From Sphingomonas sp. BK235 (GTDB lineage Bacteria > Pseudomonadota > Alphaproteobacteria > Sphingomonadales > Sphingomonadaceae), in assembly GCF_004345855.1 (NCBI RefSeq), contig NZ_SLXN01000006.1:124001-188000 (forward strand): a stretch of 64,000 nucleotides of DNA. The letters run 5' to 3'. Shown piece by piece: positions 17,570 through 28,661 of this stretch. A program made the translations under genes and the position numbers. The notes beneath the pieces were generated by a model. The model was given only the letters and a program-made list of their open reading frames with translations, did not search any database and had not been told where the DNA came from. The stretch's first letter is position 1. Every line of letters begins with the position of its first letter.

Positions 17570-18485
17570 CGAGGCCGCCGCCTGGGCGCTGCGCCACCCG
17601 CTCGATCCCGCCGGCGAGCGCGCGCTCGACGCCTGGCTGGCGCGCGATCCGCACCACGCCGGCGCGCTGTTGCGCGCGATGGCGGCGCTGAGCGCGGTCG
17701 ACCGCGCCGTCGCGGAGGAGCGTCCCGCCGCGCCCGCGCAGACCGCGACGCGGCGGCGACTGCTGATCGGCATGAGCGGCGCGCTTGCCGCCAGCGTGGC
17801 GGGGCTGGTCGGGTGGCGCCACGTCGCGGGCGAGCGCGTCACCACCGCGCGCGGCGAGATCCGGCGGCTGCCGCTGGCCGACGGATCGGTCGCGACGATC
17901 AACAGCGACAGCGCGCTGCGCGTGGTGCTGGCGAGCGACCAGCGCCGTGTCGCGCTCGATCAGGGGCAGGCGTGGTTCCAGGTCGCCAAGGATCGCGCGC
18001 GCCCCTTCGTGGTGGACGCGGGGATCGCGCAGGCGCGCGCGGTTGGCACGGCATTCTCGGTCGAGCGCAGCGAAGGCGCGGTCGAGATCGCGGTGACCGA
18101 GGGCGTGGTGGCGGTGTGGCCCAGCGCGGCCGGCGGCGCGATGACGATCCTCCACGCCGGCCAATATGCCCGCTTCCGCTCCGACGTGGCCGCGCCGGCC
18201 ACCGGCACCGCGCCGGCCGCGATCGAGCGCGCGCTGGCGTGGCGCGGCGGCGAGATCGCGCTGGAGAATGAGACGGTGGCGAGCGCGGTGGCGCAGTTCA
18301 ACCGCTACAATCGCCGCCAGCTCGTGATCGCGGACCCGGCGCTGGGGCGCGAGCGGCTGATCGGGCTGTTCCAGCTCGACCGGCCGGAGGATTTCGCGGC
18401 CTCGCTCGCGGCGTCACTCGACGTGACGGTGACGAGCGGGCCGGCCGAGATCCGCCTCGATCGCACCGCGTCGTCGCGGCGCTGA
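17553..18485 (+). CDS. FecR-type anti-sigma factor/regulator
   Basis: 310 residues from GTG 17553, overlapping the sigma-factor gene by 17 bases, with AGGGGGC upstream. N-terminal cytoplasmic DUF4880-like part (WALRHPLDPAGERALDAWLARDPHHAGAL), one transmembrane segment near residues 69-87 (LLIGMSGALAASVAGLVGW), then the periplasmic FecR domain (VTTARGEIRRLPLADGSVATINSDS) and a C-terminal FecR_C-like part. It should hold the sigma factor inactive until the TonB receptor signals. Confidence 0.92.
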   Translation: MSTRDDEAAAWALRHPLDPAGERALDAWLARDPHHAGALLRAMAALSAVDRAVAEERPAAPAQTATRRRLLIGMSGALAASVAGLVGWRHVAGERVTTARGEIRRLPLADGSVATINSDSALRVVLASDQRRVALDQGQAWFQVAKDRARPFVVDAGIAQARAVGTAFSVERSEGAVEIAVTEGVVAVWPSAAGGAMTILHAGQYARFRSDVAAPATGTAPAAIERALAWRGGEIALENETVASAVAQFNRYNRRQLVIADPALGRERLIGLFQLDRPEDFAASLAASLDVTVTSGPAEIRLDRTASSRR

Positions 18486-18561
18486 CGGAAACGCCGTTCC
18501 CGCGGCTCAAGGGAAAGGAGCGCCCCGGCCACAGGGGTGCCCATCCGAAGGGAGGATCCTG

Positions 18562-21519
18562 ATGTTGTCCGCGCGTCTTCGCCTGCTCGGCGCCACCGCC
18601 GTCATCCTGTGCTGTGCCGAAACCGCCGCGGCGCAGACGCGTCGCTTCGACGTGCCCGCGCAGCCCGCGCGCACCGGCATCCCGCAGTTCGCGCATCAGG
18701 CCGGGATCCAGATCCTGGTGTCGAGTCCGCTCGCCGACAGCGCCACGGTCAATCGCGTCAGCGGCGCCTATGACGTCGCCGCGGCGCTGCGGCTGTTGCT
18801 CGCCGGCACCGATCTGGTGCCGGTGCGCGCGGGCGGCGCGATCATCCTGCGCCGCGCCACCGCGGACACCGCCCCGGCGCTGACCCCCGCCGCCGTGCAG
18901 GTGGGGGCCGCGCCGGCGCCCATGGCGCAGCCCGGCCCGGCCGGGCCCGAGGAGGCACCCGGCGAGGACGTGGTCGTCACCGGCATCCGCGGCTCGCTCC
19001 AGCAATCGATCAACGTGAAGCGCGCCGCGGCCAATATCGTCGATGTCATCACCGCGCAGGACATCGGCAAGCTGCCCGATCAGAACGTCGCCGAATCGAT
19101 GAGCCGGATCACCGGCGTCCAGATCACGCGCCGCGAGGGTGACGGTTCGAACTTCACGGTGCGCGGCATCTCGCAGAACCGGCTGGAGATCAACGGCCGC
19201 ACCTTCCTCGGCCCCGGCGCGGGGGGCAGCGCCTCGCTCGAATCGGTCAGCCCGGAGATCATCTCCAGCATCGTCGTCGCCAAATCGCCCACCGCCGACA
19301 TGCCCGAGGGCGCGCTGGGCGCGACCGTCAACCTCAAGACCAAGCGCCCGCTCGACCTCGACGATCTGGTCGTCAGCGGGCGATTGCAGGGGGCCTATAC
19401 CGATCAGGCGGACCATCTCGGCTATCGCGGCTCGGCGCTGGTGTCGAAGAAGCTGGGCGAGACGTTCGGGATACTCGCCAGCGCAGCCTATTCGAACACC
19501 CGCACGCGCGGCTATCAGTTCGACACCGGCGGCTGGACGCGCACCAACAACATCGACGGCGACGGTGACGGCGTCAACGACCCGGGCCTGTACCGCCCCA
19601 ACCGCTTCATGGCGCGGATCTACGACCGCGCGGAGGAGCGGCTGACGCTCAACGGCTCGATGCAATATCGTCCGACCGAGCGGCTGGAGCTGATCCTCGA
19701 CGGTACCTACACGCGGCTGCAGCGCGAGCGGCAGAGCGCCAATTACCAGGTGCTGTTCAACGACAATGACTCGCGCGCGGTCGCGGACGAGAATGGCACC
19801 GTGGTGAGCGGGACGTTCGACAACGTCACCGTCCGTCCGCTGATCTACGACGAGCCGACCGAGTTCCGATCGACCAACATCGGCGGCTCGGCGCGATATG
19901 AGGGCGAGATCGTCACCGTCCGCGCCGACGCCTCCTACAGCAAGGGGCGCGGCACCGACGGCGGCCCCGGCGCGTCCTTCACCTATGTCGTCGTGCCGCG
20001 CGCGGGACGGGTGGCGAGCGCCAGCTATGATTTCTCGCGCGGCGGCCCGGTGCCCGATCTGTCGCTCCGGTCGAACTTCGACCTCAACGATCCCGCGCAA
20101 TATCAGCTCGCCTCGATCTTCGAGAATGACTTCGTCACCGACAACACCGGCTATGACGCGCGGCTGGACTTCACCATCCGGACCGATCTCGGCCCGGTCC
20201 GCTCGGTCGAGGTCGGCGGGCGCTGGGAGAAGATCCAATTCTATTCGGAGGCGCCGCAGAACATCCCCACCGCCGCCAGCCTGGTCGCCCGCGGTGACCG
20301 CAACGGCGACGGCGTGCTCACCGTCGATGAATTGCCGGGGCTGAGCTACGACGGGCGCCAGGGCAGCTTCTTCCCGGGCGTCGCGGGCGACTTCCCGCGC
20401 GACATCCTGGGCGGCACCACCGACAAGGAGGCCGCACGCGACGCCTTCGGCCTGCCGGTGCCGCGTGCCGACACGATCCCGTTCGGCCGCGTCTCGATCA
20501 AGGACGTGGATCAGGACACGCTGGCGGTCTATGCCAAAGCCAATCTGGCGGGATCGCTCGGCGCGATGCCGATCAGCGGCAATGCCGGCGTGCGCTACAT
20601 CACCTTCGAGCGCCTGTCCTCAGGCTTCCTGTCGGACACGCAGCCGACCGCGTCCAAGTCGCGCTTCGATTATTGGTTGCCGAGCGCCAATGCTTCGCTC
20701 GACCTCCGCCACAACCTGACCTTGCGCGCCGCCGCGGCCAAGGTGGTGGCCCGGCCGAGCCTGAGCGACGTCGGCGTCAGCTTCGTGCCGCTGTTCGTGT
20801 CGCGCACCGGGTCGCGCGGCAACCCCGCGCTGCGGCCGTTCGAGGCGACGCAATATGACGCGACGCTGGAATGGTATTTCGCGCCGTCGAGCGCGCTGAC
20901 GGTCGCGGGCTTCTACAAGAACGTCGATTCCTTCACGATCAACCGCACGCAGAGCGAGCTGATCCCCGGCCTGTCGGAGCAGATCGACCCCAGCACCGCG
21001 CAACCTTATGGCGCGTTCCAGATCACCCAGCCGATCAACGGCGAGGCGGGGACGATCAAGGGGGTCGAGCTGGCCTATCAGCAGGCGCTGCGCTTCCTTC
21101 CCGGCCCGCTCGGCAATCTCGGGATCCAGGCCAATTACACCTTCGTCGACAGCGAGACCCCGCTGATCGACGAGGCGACCCAGGCGCGGCTGCCGCTGCC
21201 GGGGCTGTCCAAGCACAGCTACAATCTGATCGGCTTCTACGAGGATGCCACCGTCTCGGCGCGCGTCGCCTATGTCTATCGCAGCCGCTATCTGCTCGGG
21301 CAGGGCAGCGCGGCGGCGGGGGGCAGCTCCTATGTCGCCGCGCGCGGACAGCTGGACGCCTCGGGGCAGATCAACCTGACCCGTAACGTGCGGCTGACGG
21401 TGGAGGCGATCAACCTGACGCGTGCGCTCGATCGGCAATATCTCCAGACGCCGCTGCGGCTGCTCAACGCCGCGCGCGAGGACCGCCGCGTCTTCTTCGG
21501 CGTCGCCGCCACCTTCTGA
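18562..21519 (+). CDS. TonB-dependent receptor with N-terminal signalling (STN) domain
   Basis: 985 residues with a GGAGG ribosome-binding site. Signal peptide ends near AAAQT; residues about 30-110 form a secretin/TonB N-terminus (STN) domain that contacts FecR-type regulators. The TonB box/plug region starts at GEDVVVTGIRGSL and includes KLPDQNVAESMSRITGVQITR, typical of the large sphingomonad/Caulobacter receptor group; the barrel ends in the aromatic-terminated FFGVAATF. It imports a ligand across the outer membrane and reports occupancy to the FecR/sigma pair. The ligand is unknown; that receptor group often takes carbohydrates rather than siderophores. Confidence 0.94.
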   Translation: MLSARLRLLGATAVILCCAETAAAQTRRFDVPAQPARTGIPQFAHQAGIQILVSSPLADSATVNRVSGAYDVAAALRLLLAGTDLVPVRAGGAIILRRATADTAPALTPAAVQVGAAPAPMAQPGPAGPEEAPGEDVVVTGIRGSLQQSINVKRAAANIVDVITAQDIGKLPDQNVAESMSRITGVQITRREGDGSNFTVRGISQNRLEINGRTFLGPGAGGSASLESVSPEIISSIVVAKSPTADMPEGALGATVNLKTKRPLDLDDLVVSGRLQGAYTDQADHLGYRGSALVSKKLGETFGILASAAYSNTRTRGYQFDTGGWTRTNNIDGDGDGVNDPGLYRPNRFMARIYDRAEERLTLNGSMQYRPTERLELILDGTYTRLQRERQSANYQVLFNDNDSRAVADENGTVVSGTFDNVTVRPLIYDEPTEFRSTNIGGSARYEGEIVTVRADASYSKGRGTDGGPGASFTYVVVPRAGRVASASYDFSRGGPVPDLSLRSNFDLNDPAQYQLASIFENDFVTDNTGYDARLDFTIRTDLGPVRSVEVGGRWEKIQFYSEAPQNIPTAASLVARGDRNGDGVLTVDELPGLSYDGRQGSFFPGVAGDFPRDILGGTTDKEAARDAFGLPVPRADTIPFGRVSIKDVDQDTLAVYAKANLAGSLGAMPISGNAGVRYITFERLSSGFLSDTQPTASKSRFDYWLPSANASLDLRHNLTLRAAAAKVVARPSLSDVGVSFVPLFVSRTGSRGNPALRPFEATQYDATLEWYFAPSSALTVAGFYKNVDSFTINRTQSELIPGLSEQIDPSTAQPYGAFQITQPINGEAGTIKGVELAYQQALRFLPGPLGNLGIQANYTFVDSETPLIDEATQARLPLPGLSKHSYNLIGFYEDATVSARVAYVYRSRYLLGQGSAAAGGSSYVAARGQLDASGQINLTRNVRLTVEAINLTRALDRQYLQTPLRLLNAAREDRRVFFGVAATF

Positions 21520-21530
21520 GGGAGAAGACC

Positions 21531-23159
21531 ATGTCGCCGCTCCGTCTCGCCCCGCTGCTGCTGCTGCTGACCGGCGCCGCCGCGCCGCCCCCGCCGGTCG
21601 CGCAGTCGAGCGATATCGTCGTCTATGGCTGCACCGCGGGCGGGGTGATCGCCGCGATCGAGGCACGGCGGCTCGGGCGATCGGTCACGCTGGTGTGCCG
21701 CGACGATTATGTCGGGGGGATGACGACCAATGGACTGAGCTGGTCGGACACGGGCAATCACCGCGCGATCGGCGGGCTGGCGCTCGACTTCTATCGCCGG
21801 ATCAAGCGCCACTACGACGACCCGCGCGCCTGGACCTTCGCGCCGCGCCCCGCGCGCGCCGAGAATTTCGTCGACGATGGCGCGATGTGGCAGTTCGAGC
21901 CGCGCGTTGCCGAGCGGATCCTCGAGCGCTGGATCACCGAGGCGGGGGTGACGATCGCCCGTCGCCAGCCGATCGACCGTAGCGCCGATGGGGTGGAACG
22001 CGCCGGCGCGCGCGTCGTCTCGTTCCGCTCGGTCACGGGGCGGCGGTTCGCGGGGCAGGTCTTCATCGACGCGAGCTACGAGGGCGACCTGATGGCGGGG
22101 GCGGGGGTGTCGTTCGCGGTCGGGCGCGAGGCCAATGCCACTTATGGCGAGACGCTCAACGGCGTGCAGGCGCGCAACGCCACCAACCATCAGTTCACGA
22201 TGGACGTCGATCCCTATCGGGTCAAAGGCGATCCGCGCAGCGGGCTGCTGCCGCGGATCAGCCCGGCGCGGCTGGCGCCCGACGGCAGCGCCGACGACAA
22301 GATCCAGGCCTATACCTATCGATTGTGCCTGACCGACGTGGCGGCCAATCGGCTGCCGCTGCCGCGGCCGCAGGGCTATGACGCTGGGCAGTACGCGCTG
22401 CTGCTGCGCTACATGGACGCGGGGTATCGCAACTTCTTCCAGAAGTTCGACCGCATCCCCAACGGCAAGGCCGATGTGAACAACTACGGCGGCTTCTCCA
22501 CCGACAATATCGGGATGAACTACGGCTATCCGCGCGGCAGCGACGCCGCGCGCGCGGCGATCGCGCGCGAGCATCGCCGCTATCAGCAGGGATTGTTGTG
22601 GTTCATGGCGAACGACCCGCGCGTGCCCGCCGAGACGCGCGCCCGGATGGGGCGCTGGGGGCTGTGCAAGGACGAGTTCACGCGCAACCGCGGCTGGCCG
22701 CGCGAGATGTACGTGCGCGAGGCGCGCCGCATGGTCTCGGACTTCGTCATGGCGGAGCCGCACGTGCGCGGCCAGAAAACGACCCCGCGCCCGATCGGCA
22801 TGGGATCGTACCAGATGGACTCGCACAACGTGCAGCGTGTCGTCGACGCGCGCGGCTTCGCGCGCAACGAGGGCAATATCGAGGTGGGCGTCGCGCGACC
22901 CTATGCGATCGCCTATGACGCGATCGTGCCGCGCCGGTCGGAGGCGACCAACCTGCTGGTGCCGGTGGCGCTGTCCGCGTCGCACATCGCTTATGGCACG
23001 ATCCGGATGGAGCCGGTGTTCATGATCCTCGGCCAATCCGCCGCGGCGGCGGCCGATCTCGCGCTGCGCGACGGGGCGGCGGTGCAGGACGTGTCCTATC
23101 CGCGGCTGCGCGAACGGCTGCTCGCCGAGCGCCAGATCCTCGCACTGCCGGCGGACTGA
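21531..23159 (+). CDS. Exported FAD-dependent oxidoreductase (FAD_oxidored family)
   Basis: 542 residues beginning 11 bases after the receptor stop, with GGGAG upstream. A signal peptide of about 25 residues precedes DIVVYGCTAGGVIAAIEARRLG, a Rossmann dinucleotide-binding motif in which the middle glycines are GCTAGG. VGGMTTNGLSWSDTG and the C-terminal EPVFMILGQSAAAAADLA are hallmarks of the PF12831-type FAD oxidoreductases often found next to SusD/TonB-type uptake genes. It probably modifies or prepares the receptor's ligand in the periplasm; the reaction is not known. Confidence 0.88.
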   Translation: MSPLRLAPLLLLLTGAAAPPPPVAQSSDIVVYGCTAGGVIAAIEARRLGRSVTLVCRDDYVGGMTTNGLSWSDTGNHRAIGGLALDFYRRIKRHYDDPRAWTFAPRPARAENFVDDGAMWQFEPRVAERILERWITEAGVTIARRQPIDRSADGVERAGARVVSFRSVTGRRFAGQVFIDASYEGDLMAGAGVSFAVGREANATYGETLNGVQARNATNHQFTMDVDPYRVKGDPRSGLLPRISPARLAPDGSADDKIQAYTYRLCLTDVAANRLPLPRPQGYDAGQYALLLRYMDAGYRNFFQKFDRIPNGKADVNNYGGFSTDNIGMNYGYPRGSDAARAAIAREHRRYQQGLLWFMANDPRVPAETRARMGRWGLCKDEFTRNRGWPREMYVREARRMVSDFVMAEPHVRGQKTTPRPIGMGSYQMDSHNVQRVVDARGFARNEGNIEVGVARPYAIAYDAIVPRRSEATNLLVPVALSASHIAYGTIRMEPVFMILGQSAAAAADLALRDGAAVQDVSYPRLRERLLAERQILALPAD

Positions 23160-23195
23160 ACCCCGGAGCACGCCGCGGGGTGCGGTGCGATACGC

Positions 23196-23227
23196 GAACG
23201 GCCCCGGCATCGCTGCCGGGGCCGTTC
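23196..23227. terminator. Bidirectional intrinsic-type terminator hairpin
   Basis: A perfect 14-base stem (GAACGGCCCCGGCA facing TGCCGGGGCCGTTC) with a TCGC loop between the FAD oxidoreductase (+) and pnp (-). A short CTCGTTTG tail follows on the plus strand. Confidence 0.8.
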
Positions 23228-23264
23228 TCGTTTGTGACGTAGCGCTCGCGCGCTCCGAGGAAAC

Positions 23265-23290
23265 CGTGCTCCGGCCAACGCCGGAGCACG
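23265..23290 (-). terminator. Terminator hairpin after pnp
   Basis: A perfect 10-base stem (CGTGCTCCGG facing CCGGAGCACG, six-base loop) starting nine bases after the pnp stop on the minus strand, followed by GTTTCC. Confidence 0.65.
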
Positions 23291-23298
23291 GCGGTCAC

Positions 23299-25647
<2,349 letters not shown>

Positions 25648-25740
25648 GTTGTTTCCTTCACTCCCCGGTGCGGATCACCGGGGGGCCTGCGTACGGACCG
25701 ACATTGGTCCGGGAAGATCGGGCCGTATTGCCCTCTCTTC

Positions 25741-25838
25741 CGTCACCCCGGCGGAAGGCCGGGGTCCAGCTCCAGCGGCTGGGGAGGGCGCTCCCGCGCC
25801 CCTTCTCATGCTGGATCCCGGATCGGAGTCCGGGATGA
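25741..25838. repeat. Palindromic element copy, divergent arms
   Basis: Left arm CGTCACCCCGGCGGAAGG...GGGTCCAG (25741-25769), right arm CTGGATCCCGGATC...GTCCGGGATGAC (25811-25838). The arms differ more from each other than in other copies. It lies between rpsO and pnp. Confidence 0.75.
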
Positions 25839-25840
25839 CA

Positions 25841-25870
25841 AAAGGGGCGGACCTTGCGGGCCGCCCCTTT
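25841..25870 (-). terminator. Terminator hairpin after rpsO
   Basis: A 10-base stem (AAAGGGGCGG facing CCGCCCCTTT) ending four bases from the rpsO stop codon; on the minus strand the stem ends in TTT and is followed by TGTCATCC. It may attenuate read-through into pnp. Confidence 0.65.
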
Positions 25871-25873
25871 GTG

Positions 25874-26143
25874 TCACTTGCGAAGACCGAGCTTCGCGAT
25901 GAGGGCGACGTAGCGGTCGCCGTCCTTCTTGCGGAGATAGTCGAGCAGCGAGCGCCGCTTGTTGACCATCATCAGCAGGCCGCGGCGGGAGTGGTTGTCC
26001 TTGGCGTGGCCCTTGAAGTGCTCGGTCAGGTTCTTGATCCGCTCGGTCAGGATCGCGACCTGGACCTCGACCGACCCGGTGTCGCCATCGGCGCGGGCGT
26101 GATCCTTGATGACTTCCTGGCGGCGTTCAGCGGTGATCGTCAT
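25874..26143 (-). CDS. rpsO: 30S ribosomal protein S15
   Basis: 89 residues, exactly the usual length. Binds 16S rRNA in the platform of the small subunit. Recognised by [46 protein letters not shown] and the basic C terminus. It sits in the classic truB - rpsO - pnp order. Confidence 0.98.
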   Translation of the reverse strand: MTITAERRQEVIKDHARADGDTGSVEVQVAILTERIKNLTEHFKGHAKDNHSRRGLLMMVNKRRSLLDYLRKKDGDRYVALIAKLGLRK

Positions 26144-26168
26144 TTAAGTTCCTAGCGACATCGATGCG

Positions 26169-27203
26169 TTACAGGTTGAAGCCGCGGACGACGCGGGCGA
26201 GCCCGCTTTCCACCTCGACCAGCGCTACGGGTGTCTCACCCAGCAGCGCGAAGGCCTGGCCGTCGTCGGCGGCGATCCCGGCCAGCACTCGCCCCTGACG
26301 GAGCGCTCCTGCCTGGTCGGGAGTGAGCGAGAGAGCCGGGATGTCGTCCAGCCCCGCGCCCAGCGGCAGAAGGGAGTGTTCAAGACCGCGCGCCTTAGCG
26401 AGTTCGTCGAGTTTGTCCAGCGATATCGCCTCGGCGAGCGTGAACGGCCCGGCCCTGGTGCGGCGCAGATAGGTGACATGGCCGACGGTGCCGAGCGCCA
26501 ACGCAATGTCGCGCGCGAGGCTGCGGATGTAGGTGCCCTTCGAAACATGCGCGGTGAGGGTGACGTGGTCGAGGGGGGCGGCGGCATCCGTTCCGCCGTC
26601 ATCCGTCCCTCCGTCATCCTGAACTTGTTTCAGGATCCACCTGTCCGCGAGCGCCTCGGCCGCTGGATCGGCCGCGCCGTGGATCCCGAAACGAGTTCGG
26701 GATGACGCCAGAGGGGAGGGCGGCGCGTCGTCCGCGGCGAGCGCGAGCCCATGCACCGTCACGTCCCTTGTCGCGAGCACCACCTCCTCGCCCGCGCGCG
26801 CCAGGTCATAGGCGCGCGCGCCGTCCACCTTGAGCGCCGAATAGGCCGGTGGCACCTGTGCGATCGGCCCGGTGAAGCGCGGCAGCACCGCCTCCACCTG
26901 CGCCAACGTCGGCCGCATGTCGCTCGTCGCGATCACCGCGCCCTCGGCGTCGAGCGTGTCGGTCTGCTCGCCGAAGCCGATGGTGAAGTCATAGACCTTG
27001 TCGCCGTCGAGCATCCGCCCGGCGAGCTTGGTCGCCTCGCCGATCGCGATCGGCAGCACGCCGGTGGCGAGCGGGTCGAGCGTGCCGCCGTGCCCAACCT
27101 TCAGCCTGGGCGCGCCCGCGGTACGCAGCGCGCGCTTCACCGCGGAAACGCCCTGCGTCGACCCGAGCCCGAGCGGCTTGTCGAGGATCAGCCAGCCGTG
27201 CAC
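26169..27203 (-). CDS. truB: tRNA pseudouridine(55) synthase TruB with in-frame repeat insertion
   Basis: 344 residues, about 40 longer than usual. It makes pseudouridine 55 in the T-loop of tRNA. The catalytic Asp43 lies in GGTLDPLATG; other signatures are KVYDFTIGFGEQTDTLDAEG, the PPAYSALKVDGARAYDLAR segment and the SKGTYIRSLARDI motif. Residues 166-197 are encoded by a complete 96-base genomic palindrome (26612-26707) that entered in frame between two strands of the catalytic domain, so the enzyme probably tolerates it as a surface loop. The PUA-like C-terminal part is present. All other core motifs are intact. Confidence 0.95.
   Translation of the reverse strand: MHGWLILDKPLGLGSTQGVSAVKRALRTAGAPRLKVGHGGTLDPLATGVLPIAIGEATKLAGRMLDGDKVYDFTIGFGEQTDTLDAEGAVIATSDMRPTLAQVEAVLPRFTGPIAQVPPAYSALKVDGARAYDLARAGEEVVLATRDVTVHGLALAADDAPPSPLASSRTRFGIHGAADPAAEALADRWILKQVQDDGGTDDGGTDAAAPLDHVTLTAHVSKGTYIRSLARDIALALGTVGHVTYLRRTRAGPFTLAEAISLDKLDELAKARGLEHSLLPLGAGLDDIPALSLTPDQAGALRQGRVLAGIAADDGQAFALLGETPVALVEVESGLARVVRGFNL
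26612..26707. repeat. Palindromic element inside truB
   Basis: Left arm 26612-26640 (CGTCATCCTGAACTTG...GATCCAC), right arm 26679-26707 (GTGGATCCCGAAACG...GGATGACG). It is 96 bases, a multiple of three, and has no stop codon in the truB frame. Compare the intergenic copies at 4813 and 28017. Confidence 0.93.
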
Positions 27204-27207
27204 GCGC

Positions 27208-27900
27208 TCAGCCCGCGATCGACTGGGCGAGGCCGAGATACCATTCGGTCAGCGCCTGCGCCGGCGGCGCCACCAGCCGCTGGACGATGTTGGCGCCCGG
27301 CACGATCGACGGCAGCACCAGCAGCAGCAGGATGAACAGCAGCAGGCCATATCTCGCGAGCTGGTCCCAGCGCTGCGCCAGCCGCTCGGGCAGCAGCCCG
27401 GCGACGACGTGCCCGCCGTCGAACGGCGGCAGCGGGATCAGGTTGAAGATCGCGAGGAAGACGTTGATGATCACGAAGTTGAGCAGGTTGGCCGCGACGA
27501 AGGCGGTGAGGCTGCCGGGCTGGATGCCGTAGAGGCTGGGGGTGAGCGCGCCGAGCAGCACCGCGCCGACCAGCGCGAGCACGAGGTTCGACCCCGGCCC
27601 GGCGAGCGCCACCAGCATCATGTCGCGCCGCGGATGGGGCAGGCGGCGCGAGTCGACCGGCACCGGCTTGGCCCAGCCGAACACCGGCGCCTTGGCGAGC
27701 GCGAGCAGCAGCGGCAGCACCACGGTGCCGACGGGGTCGACGTGGCGCAGCGGGTTGAGCGACAGCCGGCGCTGCTCGGCGGCGGTGGGGTCGCCGAGCG
27801 CGCGCGCGGCGAGGCCGTGGCTCACCTCGTGGAAGACGATCGCGAGCACCAGCGGGATGATCCACACTGCCGCCCGCCAGATGATGCCGCTGGGGTCCAT
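27208..27900 (-). CDS. Site-2 protease family membrane metalloprotease (M50)
   Basis: 230 residues with about five membrane spans. The zinc-binding FHEVSHG (HExxH) lies in the first third and the second motif NLIPLPPFDGGHVV supplies the third ligand (DGG). This compact form without a PDZ domain belongs to the Rv-type/FtsH-independent S2P subgroup often encoded near translation genes. It cuts within the membrane; substrate unknown. The stop is four bases upstream of truB. Confidence 0.9.
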   Translation of the reverse strand: MDPSGIIWRAAVWIIPLVLAIVFHEVSHGLAARALGDPTAAEQRRLSLNPLRHVDPVGTVVLPLLLALAKAPVFGWAKPVPVDSRRLPHPRRDMMLVALAGPGSNLVLALVGAVLLGALTPSLYGIQPGSLTAFVAANLLNFVIINVFLAIFNLIPLPPFDGGHVVAGLLPERLAQRWDQLARYGLLLFILLLLVLPSIVPGANIVQRLVAPPAQALTEWYLGLAQSIAG

Positions 27901-28211
27901 GCGGTGCGAGATAGGCGAGGGAGGGCGTCACGGCTAGCGTGTGTTCCATCTCCTTCGAACCAGCGGGGCGCTCCTGCGGCCGCGAGACTTCTGCAAAAGT
28001 GACGCAACCTTCCCTCCGTCATCCCGGACTTGTTCCGGGATCCACTTCACCGCGAGAGCAACGTGCGATAATTTCGCGGGACGGTGGATCCCGGAACAAG
28101 TCCGGGATGACGGGGGGCAAAGGTTCCGCGGACGCAGGAGCCAAGAGCGTCAGGCTCGCGGCCCCGGGCTCCCGTGTCCGCCGGAGCACCGGTCATTGGG
28201 GGTAGTCCGGA
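27901..28211. other. Intergenic region containing a perfect palindromic element
   Basis: No gene is seen in these 311 bases between the site-2 protease and the FosA-like gene, which both lie on the minus strand. The element at 28017-28112 fills the middle; a promoter for the site-2 protease - truB run may lie in 27901-28010. Confidence 0.65.
28017..28112. repeat. Palindromic element with perfect 29-base arms
   Basis: Left arm 28017-28045 and right arm 28084-28112 are exact reverse complements; each contains CCCGGACTTGTTCCGGG. The spacer carries CCGCGAGAGCAACG as in other copies. Confidence 0.95.
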
Positions 28212-28661
28212 CTATGAGGCGGCCGGCGCGTCCCGATCGAACACGGTAACGCGCTTGCCGGGATGTTCGCGATAATGCGCCAGCCGCGTCTCGAGCGTGC
28301 CGAGGTGGATCTCCAGCCTGTGGCCGTCGGGATCGAGGAAATAGGTCGACGCGCCCTCGCTGCGATCGGTCTTCCAGATCACGCACTCAGCCGTCAGGCG
28401 CGCGCTGAGTGCCGCATAGTCCGCCTCGGCCACGCTGAAGGCGAGATGGGTGTAGTCGGCGTGCGGCGCCGTGCGCGCGGCGTCATCGTGGAGCAGGCAC
28501 AGCCACAGCGTGCCCGCCTCGACATAGGCACCCTCCGCCCAGCGCGCGCGCACGGTGCACCCCAGCACGTCGCGGTAGAAGGCGAGCGAGCGCGCCACGT
28601 CGCTGACCGCGAGCGTGACATGGTTGATGCCGGTCACCCGCTGGATCGGCGGGGCGCTCAC
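28212..28661 (-). CDS. fosA: FosA-like fosfomycin glutathione transferase (VOC superfamily)
   Basis: 149 residues from GTG 28661, overlapping the tdk stop (GTGA). The sequence follows FosA closely: metal ligands His14 (INHVTLAV), His72 (DYTHLAF) and Glu117 (HRLEIHLG); the potassium-loop Ser101-Glu102-Gly in RSEGAS; Lys97, Tyr107 and Arg126 in equivalent positions of the fosfomycin and substrate site. FosA enzymes open the epoxide of fosfomycin with glutathione using manganese and potassium. Activity is an inference from conserved residues; a related dihydroxy-type VOC enzyme is the alternative. It is encoded downstream of tdk inside the translation-gene block, so it looks chromosomal and resident rather than freshly acquired. 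Confidence 0.82.
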   Translation of the reverse strand: MSAPPIQRVTGINHVTLAVSDVARSLAFYRDVLGCTVRARWAEGAYVEAGTLWLCLLHDDAARTAPHADYTHLAFSVAEADYAALSARLTAECVIWKTDRSEGASTYFLDPDGHRLEIHLGTLETRLAHYREHPGKRVTVFDRDAPAAS

